Made by a program: the position numbers and the translations under genes. Below the pieces are notes generated by a model that searched no databases, was not told the DNA's origin, and was given only the letters and a program-made list of their open reading frames with translations. Positions 1-7,789 of a stretch of 25,080 nt of DNA are shown here, in pieces; the first letter of the stretch is position 1, and each line of letters opens with the position of its first letter. Origin of the DNA: Acidobacteriota bacterium (lineage in GTDB: Bacteria; Acidobacteriota; Vicinamibacteria; Vicinamibacterales; 2-12-FULL-66-21); contig JACDBQ010000191.1 in the NCBI GenBank assembly GCA_013694845.1, positions 1-25,080 on the forward strand. Direction: 5' to 3'.

Positions 1-612
1 TGATCGGCGTCATGCCGGATGCCGCGGCACTCGGATCGACACCGACTGACGCCTGGGTGCGTCTGGAGCTGACGGGAGAGCAGGCGCGGATGAGGCAGGC
101 GCATTACTCCGGGTGATTGCACGGTTACGTCCCGGCGTGTCGGTCGCACAGGCTGACGAGGACGTGAAGAGGATTTCCGAGCGGGCGTTCGCGCAGTTCC
201 CGCAGCCGGGTGTGGCCGAGAGCGCTCGAGCGAACCCTTTTCGGGAGGGGATGACCGGAAACGTGCGGCCCGCCGTGCTGGTGCTTCTCGCCGGTGCGGG
301 TCTGGTGCTGCTGATCGCCTGCGCAAACATCAGCGGCCTGCAGCTCGCCCGGCAGATCGGCCGTCGCCGCGACCTCGCCATTCAGTCGGCACTCGGCGCC
401 ACGCGCGCGAGGCAGGTGCGGCAGCAACTGGCCGAAGCGATGATCCTGGCGGTGCCGGCGGGCTATGCGGGATTGATCCTCGGTATCTGGGTGCTCGCTG
501 CCATCGGGTCCGCGGCACCGGCCCTGTCCGGTTTCGGACTGACGACCTCGCCGGGGATGGTGGTGATCGCCTACACGTTCCTCCTTTCCATCGTCGCGGG
601 AACTGGCGTGCG
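1..612 (+). pseudogene. Frameshifted ADOP/MacB-type ABC transporter permease fragment
   Basis: The stretch encodes part of an acidobacterial-type (ADOP) permease of the MacB/FtsX superfamily. Bases 3-113 read in frame 3 as the periplasmic core (IGVMPDAAALGS, then DAWVRLEL) and stop at a TGA at 114-116. From 113 the family sequence continues in frame 2 with VIARLRPGVSVAQAD, and then the FtsX-type membrane part (LVLLIACANISGLQLAR, SALGATRARQVRQQL). The break lies at 'HYSG|VIARL', where one extra G in the GGG run at 111-113 would restore the frame. Family similarity ends near 600, and the frame then runs to a stop at 710-712 through sequence that does not look like a permease. The N terminus is outside the window and the second FtsX domain is missing. 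Family assignment is firm. Whether the frameshift is real or an assembly error cannot be told from here. Confidence 0.75.
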
Positions 613-618
613 CGGTGA

Positions 619-801
619 CCTCCACGTGGACCGCCGTCACACGTCGCGATCGTCGTGTATGGCCTGCTCGCGTTCCGGGCCGTCTATCGGGAGAGCTGGC
701 CGCGGGTGCTGATGAAGGCCGTGGGGATCACCGGCCTGTATTTCGTCGCGGGAATCACTGCGCTGCTGGTGACCGTGTTGTGGACGGCGGTGCTCGCTTG
801 A
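619..801 (+). pseudogene. C-terminal remnant of a membrane protein (DUF3667-like?)
   Basis: Frame 1 is open from 619 to a TGA at 799-801 and has no good start codon of its own. It reads as a membrane protein tail: a first helix with AIVVYGLLAF, a basic turn with RAVYRESWPRVLMK, and a second long hydrophobic helix ending TALLVTVLWTAVLA. The order helix, 'VY..SW.R.L.K', helix recalls the C-terminus of DUF3667 membrane proteins, but I recognise this from memory only. The permease fragment upstream runs into it at about 600-640, so two unrelated gene remnants appear to be joined. Its real N-terminal part is absent. Confidence 0.4.
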
Positions 802-1191
802 GGCGCGTGATCGGAGCGTCGGTGCTGGCGGTGACCGGGCTCGTGTGGGCCGGCGTCCTGAATTTCGCTGGCTTCATGTGCAGCGTGCCGTCGATGACGT
901 TGGGCGAGGCGCTGCTCACCACGCCTTCCCTGTCGCCGCCAGATTCATGGCCATCGCGATCGTCTCGCGCGCGTGCTGACACGGGTGAGGGCCCAGTGGG
1001 GTTCGAGCGCGCGCCTGCGGCGTATCCGACTACGAATGCGGCCGAATCCAGTCAGTGGCGCTGCGGAGGAATTCCAGTAAATTTGCTGCGGCAAAGGGGC
1101 TTGCGCGGCTCCTTGTCCTCGGTGAAACATGCTTTAGAGCGCTCGCCCTGCGGGTTGCTATACGTTAGCCGGATGAGGACCAAAGGAATCC
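802..1191. other. 390 bp without a confident gene
   Basis: No reading frame here looks like a recognised protein. One frame is open from a TTG at 798, overlapping the preceding stop as TTGA, to 1199. It begins with a plausible membrane helix (VIGASVLAVTGLVWAGVL) but becomes low-complexity and Ser/Arg-rich after about 45 codons, so it may be a decayed small membrane protein. The right end holds a promoter-like element for the next gene. I see no convincing RNA gene. Confidence 0.4.
1156..1164 (+). promoter_or_regulatory. Extended -10 promoter candidate for the small membrane protein gene
   Basis: TGCTATACG is a TG-n-hexamer extended -10 element, about 28 bases before the ATG at 1192. An AAAGGA ribosome-binding site lies at 1182-1187. 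No clear -35 box is visible. Confidence 0.4.
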
Positions 1192-1473
1192 ATGGCTGAA
1201 GAACCGATCCGATCGACCGGACGCGACTCAATGTGGCGCTGGTGGCCGTGCTTCATTGGCGGGTTCTGTGGTCCACCGCTGGCTCATGTTCTGGCGGAGC
1301 GGGTATCGCCGGCGGTATCGGTAGGCTTGGCGTTCTTCATCATGTGGGCCGCTGTGGGCGTGGTTTTCACGGTTTCACCACCCAGCCCCAAATGGAGTTT
1401 CGTGCGTTGGATAGCTGGCGGCTCCTTGGGCGCACTGGTCGCAGGTACGCTAGCGTTCCTGGTTCACGCATAG
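1192..1473 (+). CDS. Small hypothetical membrane protein
   Basis: This 93-residue protein belongs to no family I recognise. It has a short polar N terminus (about residues 1-13) and three hydrophobic segments at roughly 15-33, 38-60 and 70-92, with little polar sequence between them, so it is probably an inner-membrane protein. The ATG at 1192 follows an AAAGGA ribosome-binding site at normal spacing, which supports this start. An overlapping frame beginning at 1233 is open to 1556 but is Arg/Gly/His-rich in the way of a shadow. The next gene, a cupin, starts 79 bases downstream with its own strong ribosome-binding site. Function unknown. Confidence 0.55.
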   Translation: MAEEPIRSTGRDSMWRWWPCFIGGFCGPPLAHVLAERVSPAVSVGLAFFIMWAAVGVVFTVSPPSPKWSFVRWIAGGSLGALVAGTLAFLVHA

Positions 1474-1552
1474 CCACGCGAGCTTGGAGCACGGGCTCAC
1501 ACGGCTGCAGCCGACGGCGGGCGGTGCGCGATCATGTTAAGGAGGCCTACAA

Positions 1553-2008
1553 ATGAACCGATTCTTCGTAACGCTGGCTGCGGTGTGTCTTTGGACCCCG
1601 GTCCTCCCCGATCAAGGGGTGCGGAAGGACGGCGGCCAGGCGCCGCTAATGGTGTCGTTCACGGATCTGAAGTGGACCGAGCTCCCCGAGAGGAACGGCA
1701 TGCAGTTCGCGGTGCTGTCCGGTGACCCCCAGAACGGGGAGTACACGCAGATGCGGAAGGTCCCGCGCGGAAGTGACAACCCGCTGCACACACACAGCAG
1801 CGAACTCAAGAACGTGATCATCAGCGGCGTCTGGTACACCGGGGCGGACGCAGCATCCGCCAGGGACTTCGGCCCAGGGTCGATCGTGATGATGCCCGCC
1901 AACTGGGTGCACGTGAGTGGCTGCCGCGCCGGAAGCGATTGCGTGTTCTATCAGGAGGGTAAGGGCAAGTTTGATTTCAAGCCTGCGGAAGGACCTCCCC
2001 GCAGGTAG
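1553..2008 (+). CDS. Secreted cupin-domain protein
   Basis: A 151-residue single-domain cupin. Residues 1-19 look like a signal peptide (MNRFFVTLAAVCLW). The first cupin motif is PLHTHSSELKNVIISG, with likely metal ligands His79, His81 and Glu84. The second is IVMMPANWVH, with His120. These spacings fit the conserved G..HxH...E......G and P.G..H motifs of metal-binding cupins. The match is to small ChrR/DUF4437-type cupins found as stand-alone exported proteins. Cys124 and Cys130 could form a disulfide. A strong AAGGAGG site at about 1535-1541 fixes the ATG start. Its ligand or substrate cannot be deduced: small cupins include isomerases, dioxygenases and binding proteins. It converges on hemB. 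Confidence 0.8.
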   Translation: MNRFFVTLAAVCLWTPVLPDQGVRKDGGQAPLMVSFTDLKWTELPERNGMQFAVLSGDPQNGEYTQMRKVPRGSDNPLHTHSSELKNVIISGVWYTGADAASARDFGPGSIVMMPANWVHVSGCRAGSDCVFYQEGKGKFDFKPAEGPPRR

Positions 2009-2094
2009 GGGGCTCGCCGAAGATGCGAGCTGACGGCATCGATCGCAGTCACATCAATAACTGAACAGTCGGGTTGATCGTTAAAAGAGGTCAG

Positions 2095-2111
2095 TGATCC
2101 TGCCGGGATCA
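2095..2111. terminator. Possible bidirectional terminator hairpin between cupin gene and hemB
   Basis: TGATCC, loop TGCCG, GGATCA forms a perfect 6-bp stem in the gap between two convergent genes. Read on the minus strand (the hemB direction) a CTCTTTT tract follows about 8 bases after the stem; on the plus strand there is no T-run. The stem is short, so this is a modest candidate. Confidence 0.35.
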
Positions 2112-2135
2112 TCCAGAGAAGAGTACCTGATGCGT

Positions 2136-3152
2136 TCACAAGGCTCGACCGTCGAGTCCACCCGCGGTTGCGGATCCGCTCAACACCCGTGCAGCATCCC
2201 GGGCGTAATACGTGATGATGATGTCCGCTCCGGCGCGGTGAATCGACGTCAGCGTCTCCATCATCGCGCGCGGCTCGTCGATCCACCCGTTCGCCGCCGC
2301 TGCTTTCAGCATGGCGTATTCGCCGCTGACCTGATACGCGGCCGTCGGGACGCCGAACTCCGCTTTTACCCGGGCGATGACGTCGAGATACGCGAGCGCC
2401 GGCTTGACCATCACGATATCGGCCCCTTCTTCGAGGTCCAACGCCACTTCGCGCAGCGCCTCTTCGACGTTCGCCGGATCCATCTGGTGCGACCGGCGAT
2501 CGCCGAACACGGGGGCGGATCCCGCCGCTTCGCGGAACGGCCCGTAGAACGCGGAACAATACTTCGCCGAATAGGACATGATCGCGACGTCGGTGAAACC
2601 GGCGTCGTCCAGCGTGCTGCGGATCCGGCCCACTCGGCCGTCCATCATGTCGGAAGGGGCGACGATATCGGCGCCGGCCTCTGCGTGCGAGAGCGCCACG
2701 CGGGCAAGCTGCTCGACGGTCGCATCGTTGAGGATCGTCTCCCCGTCGAGCAAGCCGCAATGCCCGTGCGACGTGTACTCGCACAGGCAAACGTCCGTGA
2801 TCACGAGCAGCCCCGGCAGCTCGCGCTTCAGGGCGCGGACGGCTGATGGCACCGGTCCCGCGGGATCGCAGGCGGCCGCTCCCGCGTCATCCTTCGCGTC
2901 CGGCAAGCCGAAGAGCAGGACACCGGGGACGCCATCCGCGCATGCCGCGCGCGCTTCCTTGACCGCCTCATCGACGGAAAGCTGGTAGACACCGGGCATC
3001 GACCCCACCTCACGGCGCGGCGCCTCGCCGGTGCAGACGAAGAGTGGATAGACGAGCATCTCCGGCGCCAGACGCGTTTCGCGAACCAGCCCGCGGATGA
3101 CGGCGTTTCGCCGGAGCCGGCGCGGGCGGTTGGGAAGATCGAGAGGTTTCAC
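2136..3152 (-). CDS. hemB: Delta-aminolevulinic acid dehydratase (porphobilinogen synthase)
   Basis: HemB condenses two 5-aminolevulinate molecules to porphobilinogen in the cytosol. The 338-residue length is normal for the family. Visible active-site features are the two lysines, Lys197 in SYSAKYCSAFYGPF and the Schiff-base Lys250 in VMVKPALAYLD, and the cysteine metal site Cys122, Cys124 and Cys132 in DVCLCEYTSHGHCG. The cysteines mark the Zn2+-dependent class rather than the Asp-rich Mg2+/K+ class. The start is a GTG at 3152 (MKPLDLPNRPRRLRRN, a typical N terminus); no strong ribosome-binding site precedes it. It is the last gene of the tetrapyrrole unit, separated from cobA-hemD by 58 bases that hold a heptamer repeat. 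It may therefore be read through from upstream or have its own promoter. Confidence 0.97.
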   Translation of the reverse strand: MKPLDLPNRPRRLRRNAVIRGLVRETRLAPEMLVYPLFVCTGEAPRREVGSMPGVYQLSVDEAVKEARAACADGVPGVLLFGLPDAKDDAGAAACDPAGPVPSAVRALKRELPGLLVITDVCLCEYTSHGHCGLLDGETILNDATVEQLARVALSHAEAGADIVAPSDMMDGRVGRIRSTLDDAGFTDVAIMSYSAKYCSAFYGPFREAAGSAPVFGDRRSHQMDPANVEEALREVALDLEEGADIVMVKPALAYLDVIARVKAEFGVPTAAYQVSGEYAMLKAAAANGWIDEPRAMMETLTSIHRAGADIIITYYARDAARVLSGSATAGGLDGRAL

Positions 3153-3160
3153 GCTCGTTA

Positions 3161-3195
3161 TGAATCCTTAATCCTTAATCACTAATCCCTGATCC
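3161..3195. repeat. Heptamer tandem array, 5 imperfect units (TTAATCC type)
   Basis: Five 7-bp units: TGAATCC, TTAATCC, TTAATCA, CTAATCC, CTGATCC. They fill most of the 58-bp spacer between cobA-hemD and hemB. It is one of four arrays in this window with the same period and different sequence. Confidence 0.85.
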
Positions 3196-3210
3196 TTTTC
3201 TCAACTTCTC

Positions 3211-4740
3211 TCAGGTTCTCGGCCTTTCGCGGAAGTGTTCGACGAGCGCGTCCACCAGATCGGGGATGGTGTAGCGCTCCGGTTGGACCGTAGTGACGAT
3301 GCCCAGCTGCTGAGCGGCTTGCGCCGTCACCGGACCGATCGACGCCACCACCGTGCCGCGGAGGAGGTCGGCCGCCTGTTCCGGCCCGTGAATCTGCGCG
3401 AAGTTCACGACGGTCGAGGCGCTGGTGAATGTCACGGCGTCGATCTCGCCATCGAGCAGCATGCGGTAGATGTCGCGGCCGCCTGAAGCATCGCTCTGCG
3501 CGAGGGTGGTGCGATAGGCAGCCACGTCCACGACCTCCACGCCCGCCTGCCGCAGCGCGTCGACGAGGCCGTCGCGGCTGATGTCTGCCCGAGGGAGAAG
3601 CACGCGCTTGCCGCGCAGCGGGCCGGCGGTTCGCAGGGTGTCCATCAACGCGTCGGCGCGGTACTCCGCCGGCATGAGGTCGGCGCGGATGCCGTATCGC
3701 AGAAGCCGGGAGGCGGTCGACGGCCCCACGGTGCAGATCCTGACCCCCTTCAGCTCCCGCACATCGGCTGCCGCCGTGAGCCGGGTCATGAAGCTGTCGA
3801 CAGCGTTACTGCTCGTGAAGATGATCCAGTCGAAGGATGACACCGCCGCCACGGCCTGATCGAGTGGGCCGTCATCGTCAGGCGCCGCGATCCGGATCGT
3901 CGGGGCCGCGATCGCCTCGGCGCCGCGTTCTTCGAGCATTTCCATCAGCTCCCCCGCCTGCTCGCGCGAGCGCGTGACCACGATGCGCCGCCCGAACAGC
4001 GGCCGGTCGTCGAACCAGCGCAGATGCTCGCGAAGCGCGGCCACGCGCCCGATCACGAACAGCGCCGGCGCGTCGACGTGTGCCCCGGCGGCAATGCTGC
4101 CGAGCGTCCCGGTCACCGTCTGCTGGGCGGCGGTCGTTGCCTTGTAGACCAGGGCTGCAGGCTCGTCATCCGGCCGGCCGTGCGCGACGAGCTTCTCGGC
4201 GATCGGGCCGATCTGGCGCGCCCCGGCGTAGCAGACGATGGTGCCGCCAAGCGCCGCGAGCCCATTCCAGTTCACGTTGGGGGCCTCGTCGGATTCCCCC
4301 TCATGTCCGCGCACGAACGCCAGCACGTCGTCGGTGCCAGGATAGGTGAGCGGGATGCCTGCGTAGGCCGCGCCACCGATGGCGGCGGGGATGCCGGGCA
4401 CGATCTCGAACGGAATGCCCTGCTCGCGAAGAAGCAGTGCTTCCTTGCCGCCGCTGTCGAAGACGAACGGGTCGCCCCACTTCAAGCGCACAACCGACTT
4501 GCCGTCACGCACCTTCTCGGCCAGGAGGATGCTGATCGCCTCCTGGTCCATGGGACGAGGCGCGGCCGGGCCCACGTCGATCCGCTCGGCGTCGGCCCGC
4601 GCCAGTTGCAGCATCGCCTGCAACACCTGGTGGTCGTACACGACCACGTCCGCATTCTCGAGCAGGCGTCGCCCGCGGACGCTGATCAGCGATGGGTCCC
4701 CCGGACCGGCGCCGACGATGAAAACGCAGGGGTGTGTCAT
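3211..4740 (-). CDS. cobA-hemD: Fused uroporphyrinogen-III C-methyltransferase / uroporphyrinogen-III synthase
   Basis: This 509-residue protein joins two enzymes. Residues 1-245 are a SAM-dependent tetrapyrrole methylase (CobA/SUMT), with VGAGPGDP at 9-16 and the SAM-site region at 85-100. Residues about 250-505 are HemD, with GRRIVVTRSRE at its start, FTSSNAV at 308-314, AYRT and FTSAST. HemD closes hydroxymethylbilane to uroporphyrinogen III; CobA methylates it towards precorrin-2, leading to sirohaem or cobalamin. In the CobA half the usual RLKGGDPFVFGRGGEE block reads RLKWGDPFVFDSGGKE, and the later T-H-R-G is T-Y-P-G. These are departures from standard SUMT enzymes, so methylase specificity is less sure than the fold. 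Its ATG overlaps the hemC stop by 4 bp (ATGA), indicating translational coupling. Confidence 0.93.
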   Translation of the reverse strand: MTHPCVFIVGAGPGDPSLISVRGRRLLENADVVVYDHQVLQAMLQLARADAERIDVGPAAPRPMDQEAISILLAEKVRDGKSVVRLKWGDPFVFDSGGKEALLLREQGIPFEIVPGIPAAIGGAAYAGIPLTYPGTDDVLAFVRGHEGESDEAPNVNWNGLAALGGTIVCYAGARQIGPIAEKLVAHGRPDDEPAALVYKATTAAQQTVTGTLGSIAAGAHVDAPALFVIGRVAALREHLRWFDDRPLFGRRIVVTRSREQAGELMEMLEERGAEAIAAPTIRIAAPDDDGPLDQAVAAVSSFDWIIFTSSNAVDSFMTRLTAAADVRELKGVRICTVGPSTASRLLRYGIRADLMPAEYRADALMDTLRTAGPLRGKRVLLPRADISRDGLVDALRQAGVEVVDVAAYRTTLAQSDASGGRDIYRMLLDGEIDAVTFTSASTVVNFAQIHGPEQAADLLRGTVVASIGPVTAQAAQQLGIVTTVQPERYTIPDLVDALVEHFRERPRT

Positions 4741-5657
4741 GTGTTCAGCAACTCGCGGGCGCCGCGCGACGCGAGCTCCCGCGCCAGGCGTTTTCCGGCC
4801 TCTACTGGATTGTTCGGGCTACCCGTGATCCCGCTCTCGAGGAACGCCGTGCCGCCAATCGAGGCGGCGACAGCACGAATCGACAGTTCCGCGCCGTGTA
4901 TTTCTGCGAACGCGCCCAGCGGCAGCTGACATCCGCCTCCGAGCTCCGCGACCAGCGCCTGCTCCGCGGCCAGCGCGATTCGCGACGCCGGATCGCTTAG
5001 GGTCGCCAGCAACTCGATGATTGCGCAGTCATCCGCCCGGGCCTCAACCGCGATGGTGCCCTGGCCCGGCGCAGGGACACAATCGGTGGTCGCAAGCGGT
5101 ACGCTTATCCGTTCCGCAAGGCCGAGGCGTCGAAGTCCGGCACACGCGAGCACCAGGGCGGTCACGTCTCCCGCGTCCAGCTTGCGAAGTCGTGTGTCAA
5201 CGTTACCGCGGATCGGCTCGAAGCGGGCCCCCGGAAAAATCCTGCGCAGTTGCGCGATCCGCCGCGGGCTGCCCGTTCCGATGACGGCGCCAGGGCTCAG
5301 AACGGCACTACCGGAGGCCTTCGCCCCCGGCACGATCGTGAGCACCAGGGCGTCGCGCGGGTCCTCGCGGGGGAGGACGGCCGCGATCGTCACGCCGTCC
5401 GGTGGCATCGCGGCCATGTCCTTCGCGCTGTGGACCGCGACGTCGATGTCTCCGTCGAGCAGCGCATCATGGATCTCCTTGACGAATACCCCCTTGCCGC
5501 CCATGGCGGCGAGCGGCACATCCTGGGTGCGATCCCCTCTGGTGCTGATCGTCACGAGCTCCGTGCGCATCCCGGAAGGCTCGAGCGCCACCGCGAGCGC
5601 CCGGGCCTGCCAGAGCGCCAGCGCGCTGCCGCGTGTGCCGATCCTCAGAACGGTCAC
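4737..5657 (-). CDS. hemC: Hydroxymethylbilane synthase (porphobilinogen deaminase)
   Basis: HemC polymerises four porphobilinogen units into hydroxymethylbilane. The 306-residue protein has the N-terminal RIGTRGSALALWQA signature, GGKGVFVKEI, the catalytic Asp in HSAKDMAAMPP (Asp80), the arginine-rich IGTGSPRR and RGNVDTRLRKL segments, and Cys243 in LGGGCQLPLGAF, which carries the dipyrromethane cofactor. All hallmark residues are present. The start is a GTG overlapping the hemA stop as GTGA, and the stop overlaps the next start as ATGA, so it is embedded in a translationally coupled series with hemA and cobA-hemD. Confidence 0.97.
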   Translation of the reverse strand: MTVLRIGTRGSALALWQARALAVALEPSGMRTELVTISTRGDRTQDVPLAAMGGKGVFVKEIHDALLDGDIDVAVHSAKDMAAMPPDGVTIAAVLPREDPRDALVLTIVPGAKASGSAVLSPGAVIGTGSPRRIAQLRRIFPGARFEPIRGNVDTRLRKLDAGDVTALVLACAGLRRLGLAERISVPLATTDCVPAPGQGTIAVEARADDCAIIELLATLSDPASRIALAAEQALVAELGGGCQLPLGAFAEIHGAELSIRAVAASIGGTAFLESGITGSPNNPVEAGKRLARELASRGARELLNT

Positions 5658-6967
5658 GACCCGGTCGGCTTGGAGGCCGTCGGTTCGTCGGCGTCACTGC
5701 GGTCCGGCGAAGGCAGGCTGAACAACCGGTTGAGGGCGTCGGAGTAGGAGGCCGCGAGCGAATTGTCGCTGACCGCTTTCAGCTGCTCGGTGGGCGCCAG
5801 CAACAGCTTCTCCACGATCAGCCGGGTTATGTGGTCGACCTGGGCCTGCGCTTCCGGGGGCAAGCCGTTGAGCTTCGGCTGCAGCCGCTGCAGCTCCGCC
5901 CGCCGAATCGCCTCGAACCGTTCGCGCAATGCCACGACCGTCGGGATAATTTCGCGAGACTGGAGCCAGGCCGCGAACTTCGTGGCTTCTGTATCGATGA
6001 TCGCGTCGGCGCGCTCCAGCTCGCCCGCGCGCCGCGCCAGATTCTCTTTCACGATGCCCTGGAGATCATCGATGTTGTACAGAAACACCTGCTCGAGTGC
6101 ACCGGCCGTCGCCTCGACATCCCTGGGCACGGCGATGTCGATGATGAACAGGGCCCGTTCGCGGCGCGACTTCATCGCTCGTCCGATGCCGGCACGCGTC
6201 AGGATCGCGGAAGGCGCGCCGGTCGCCGTCACGACGATGTCGGCCGCTTCGATGGCGCCTTCCAGCTCGCTCCAGTCGACGACCTCCGCGGCGATGTGCG
6301 CCGCGAGGCTCTCTGCCGCCCCCCGGGTGCGGCTGCCGACGGTGATATGCCGCACCTTCTGGGCTCGCAGGTGGACGCCCGTGAGCGTGGCCATCTCACC
6401 GGCGCCGAGGATCAGCACGCGCAGGCCCTCGAGGTCGCCGAAGATCTTTCTCGCGAGTGCGATCGCGGCGTAACTCACCGAGACCGCGCCCTCGCCGAGG
6501 CCCGTCTCCGCCCGCACGCGCTTTCCCGCGGCGAACGCCACGTGAAACAGGCGGTTGAGCACGGTTCCGGTGAAGTGTCCCTCGCTCGCGACGGTATAGG
6601 CAGATTTCACCTGGCCCAGGATCTGCGGCTCGCCCACGACCAGGGAGTCCAGACCGGCCGCCACGCGAAACAGGTGGCGTGCGACGTCAGCGCCGTGATG
6701 CACGTACAGGTGCGGTGCGAGGTCGTCCGGAGCGACACCGTGATACTCCGCGAAGAACGAGAAAATCCCGTCGACGGCCCGGTCCGCGTCAGCCGCGACG
6801 TAGACCTCCGCGCGATTGCACGTCGACAGCACCGCTATCTCGCGGGCGATGTTCCTGGCGGCGAGCCTCTCGAGGGCCGCGCACACGCCGGCACGCGAAA
6901 AATCCACCTGCTCGCGCAGTTCGATCGGCGCCGTCCGGTGGCTCAACCCGACGGCGAAAAGCCGCAT
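5654..6967 (-). CDS. hemA: Glutamyl-tRNA reductase
   Basis: HemA reduces glutamyl-tRNA to glutamate-1-semialdehyde, the first committed step of C5-pathway tetrapyrrole synthesis and the usual control point. The 437-residue protein starts MRLFAVGLSHRTAP and has the catalytic Cys50 in STCNRAEVY, His98 in ARHLF, the GEPQILGQVK segment, the NADPH-binding ILGAGEMA at about 186-193, and a C-terminal helical dimerisation region. I chose the ATG at 6967 because it gives the canonical N terminus. A TTG at 6973, overlapping the upstream stop as TTGA, would add two residues. hemL (the next enzyme) is not in the window. Confidence 0.96.
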   Translation of the reverse strand: MRLFAVGLSHRTAPIELREQVDFSRAGVCAALERLAARNIAREIAVLSTCNRAEVYVAADADRAVDGIFSFFAEYHGVAPDDLAPHLYVHHGADVARHLFRVAAGLDSLVVGEPQILGQVKSAYTVASEGHFTGTVLNRLFHVAFAAGKRVRAETGLGEGAVSVSYAAIALARKIFGDLEGLRVLILGAGEMATLTGVHLRAQKVRHITVGSRTRGAAESLAAHIAAEVVDWSELEGAIEAADIVVTATGAPSAILTRAGIGRAMKSRRERALFIIDIAVPRDVEATAGALEQVFLYNIDDLQGIVKENLARRAGELERADAIIDTEATKFAAWLQSREIIPTVVALRERFEAIRRAELQRLQPKLNGLPPEAQAQVDHITRLIVEKLLLAPTEQLKAVSDNSLAASYSDALNRLFSLPSPDRSDADEPTASKPTGS

Positions 6968-6969
6968 GG

Positions 6970-7788
6970 TCAAAAGTTATGGCTCCTGGTGAGAAAATAT
7001 CCGACGGGCACGAAGTTCAGCAGCACGAGGGCGAACCCGATCGCGGAGAGCCACGCCGCGCGGCGGCCGCCCCAGCCGATAACCCGGCGGGCATAGAGCG
7101 CAAACGAATAGAGACACCAGCTGAGGACGGCCACGAGAATCTTCGGGTCTCCGAGCGACATTGCCTGCGCGCGCGGGTCCTGGGAACCCTGAACCTGCAT
7201 CGCCCAGATACCTCCGACCACCACGCCGATGGTCAGGAAGACCCAGCCCACGGCGATCGCCCGTCCATTCATGACGTCCAGGACACGCAGGGACGGCAGC
7301 CGGGTGTAAAAAAATCCCAGGTGCTTGGCCTTGATCTCCTTGAACATCAGCACGTACGTTACGCCCAGCACACCCGCCAGCGCAAAGCTCGCATAGGCGA
7401 ACAGCATCGTCATGACATGCACGGTGAAGAGCGGACTCTGCAGCACCGGCGGCCGGCGGCTGATCTCCGCATCGAGTGCCGGAATGATACCGAGCATCAC
7501 AAGGAGCACGGTCACGAAGACCCCCATCGAGCGCTCTTCGGACGTGAGCTCGACGTAGAGGTAGGCGAGACCGAGCAACCAGACGAAAGCCGAAATTGCG
7601 GCGGTGGTGCCCACCAGCGGAGCGTGACCGGCCTGCACCGTCTGCATCCCGATCAGGAACGTGTGCGCGAGCAGTCCTCCGCCCAGCAGCGCGGTGGCGA
7701 ACCGGCCGACACGCGCATCGCGCCAGGCAAAATGCCCCCCGTACGCGGCCGCGGCCGCGGCGTAGCACACGAGGGGAATGAGCCGCAT
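6970..7788 (-). CDS. CcsA/HemX-like cytochrome c assembly membrane protein
   Basis: A 272-residue polytopic membrane protein with about eight hydrophobic helices. It fits the CcsA/HemX family (cytochrome c assembly protein domain), whose members handle haem for cytochrome c maturation or affect HemA levels when placed directly upstream of hemA, as here. Histidines that could serve as haem ligands are His42, His55 and His124 (FTVHVMTM). The C-terminal part reads DPKILVAVLSW rather than the tryptophan-rich WG.YW.WD of true CcsA, so I favour the HemX-type subgroup. It lies one base after the VWA gene stop and its own stop touches the hemA start, so it is certainly in the same unit. The exact role is inferred from context. 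Confidence 0.8.
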   Translation of the reverse strand: MRLIPLVCYAAAAAAYGGHFAWRDARVGRFATALLGGGLLAHTFLIGMQTVQAGHAPLVGTTAAISAFVWLLGLAYLYVELTSEERSMGVFVTVLLVMLGIIPALDAEISRRPPVLQSPLFTVHVMTMLFAYASFALAGVLGVTYVLMFKEIKAKHLGFFYTRLPSLRVLDVMNGRAIAVGWVFLTIGVVVGGIWAMQVQGSQDPRAQAMSLGDPKILVAVLSWCLYSFALYARRVIGWGGRRAAWLSAIGFALVLLNFVPVGYFLTRSHNF

Positions 7789-7789
7789 C

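Noticed and set aside
1080..1175. Possible integron attC site near ACGTTAGCC, with small genes at 1192-2008 resembling cassettes
   Set aside because: GTTAGCC does not fit GTTRRRY, and no matching RYYYAAC partner or paired inner boxes were found upstream. The genes have their own promoter and ribosome-binding sites.
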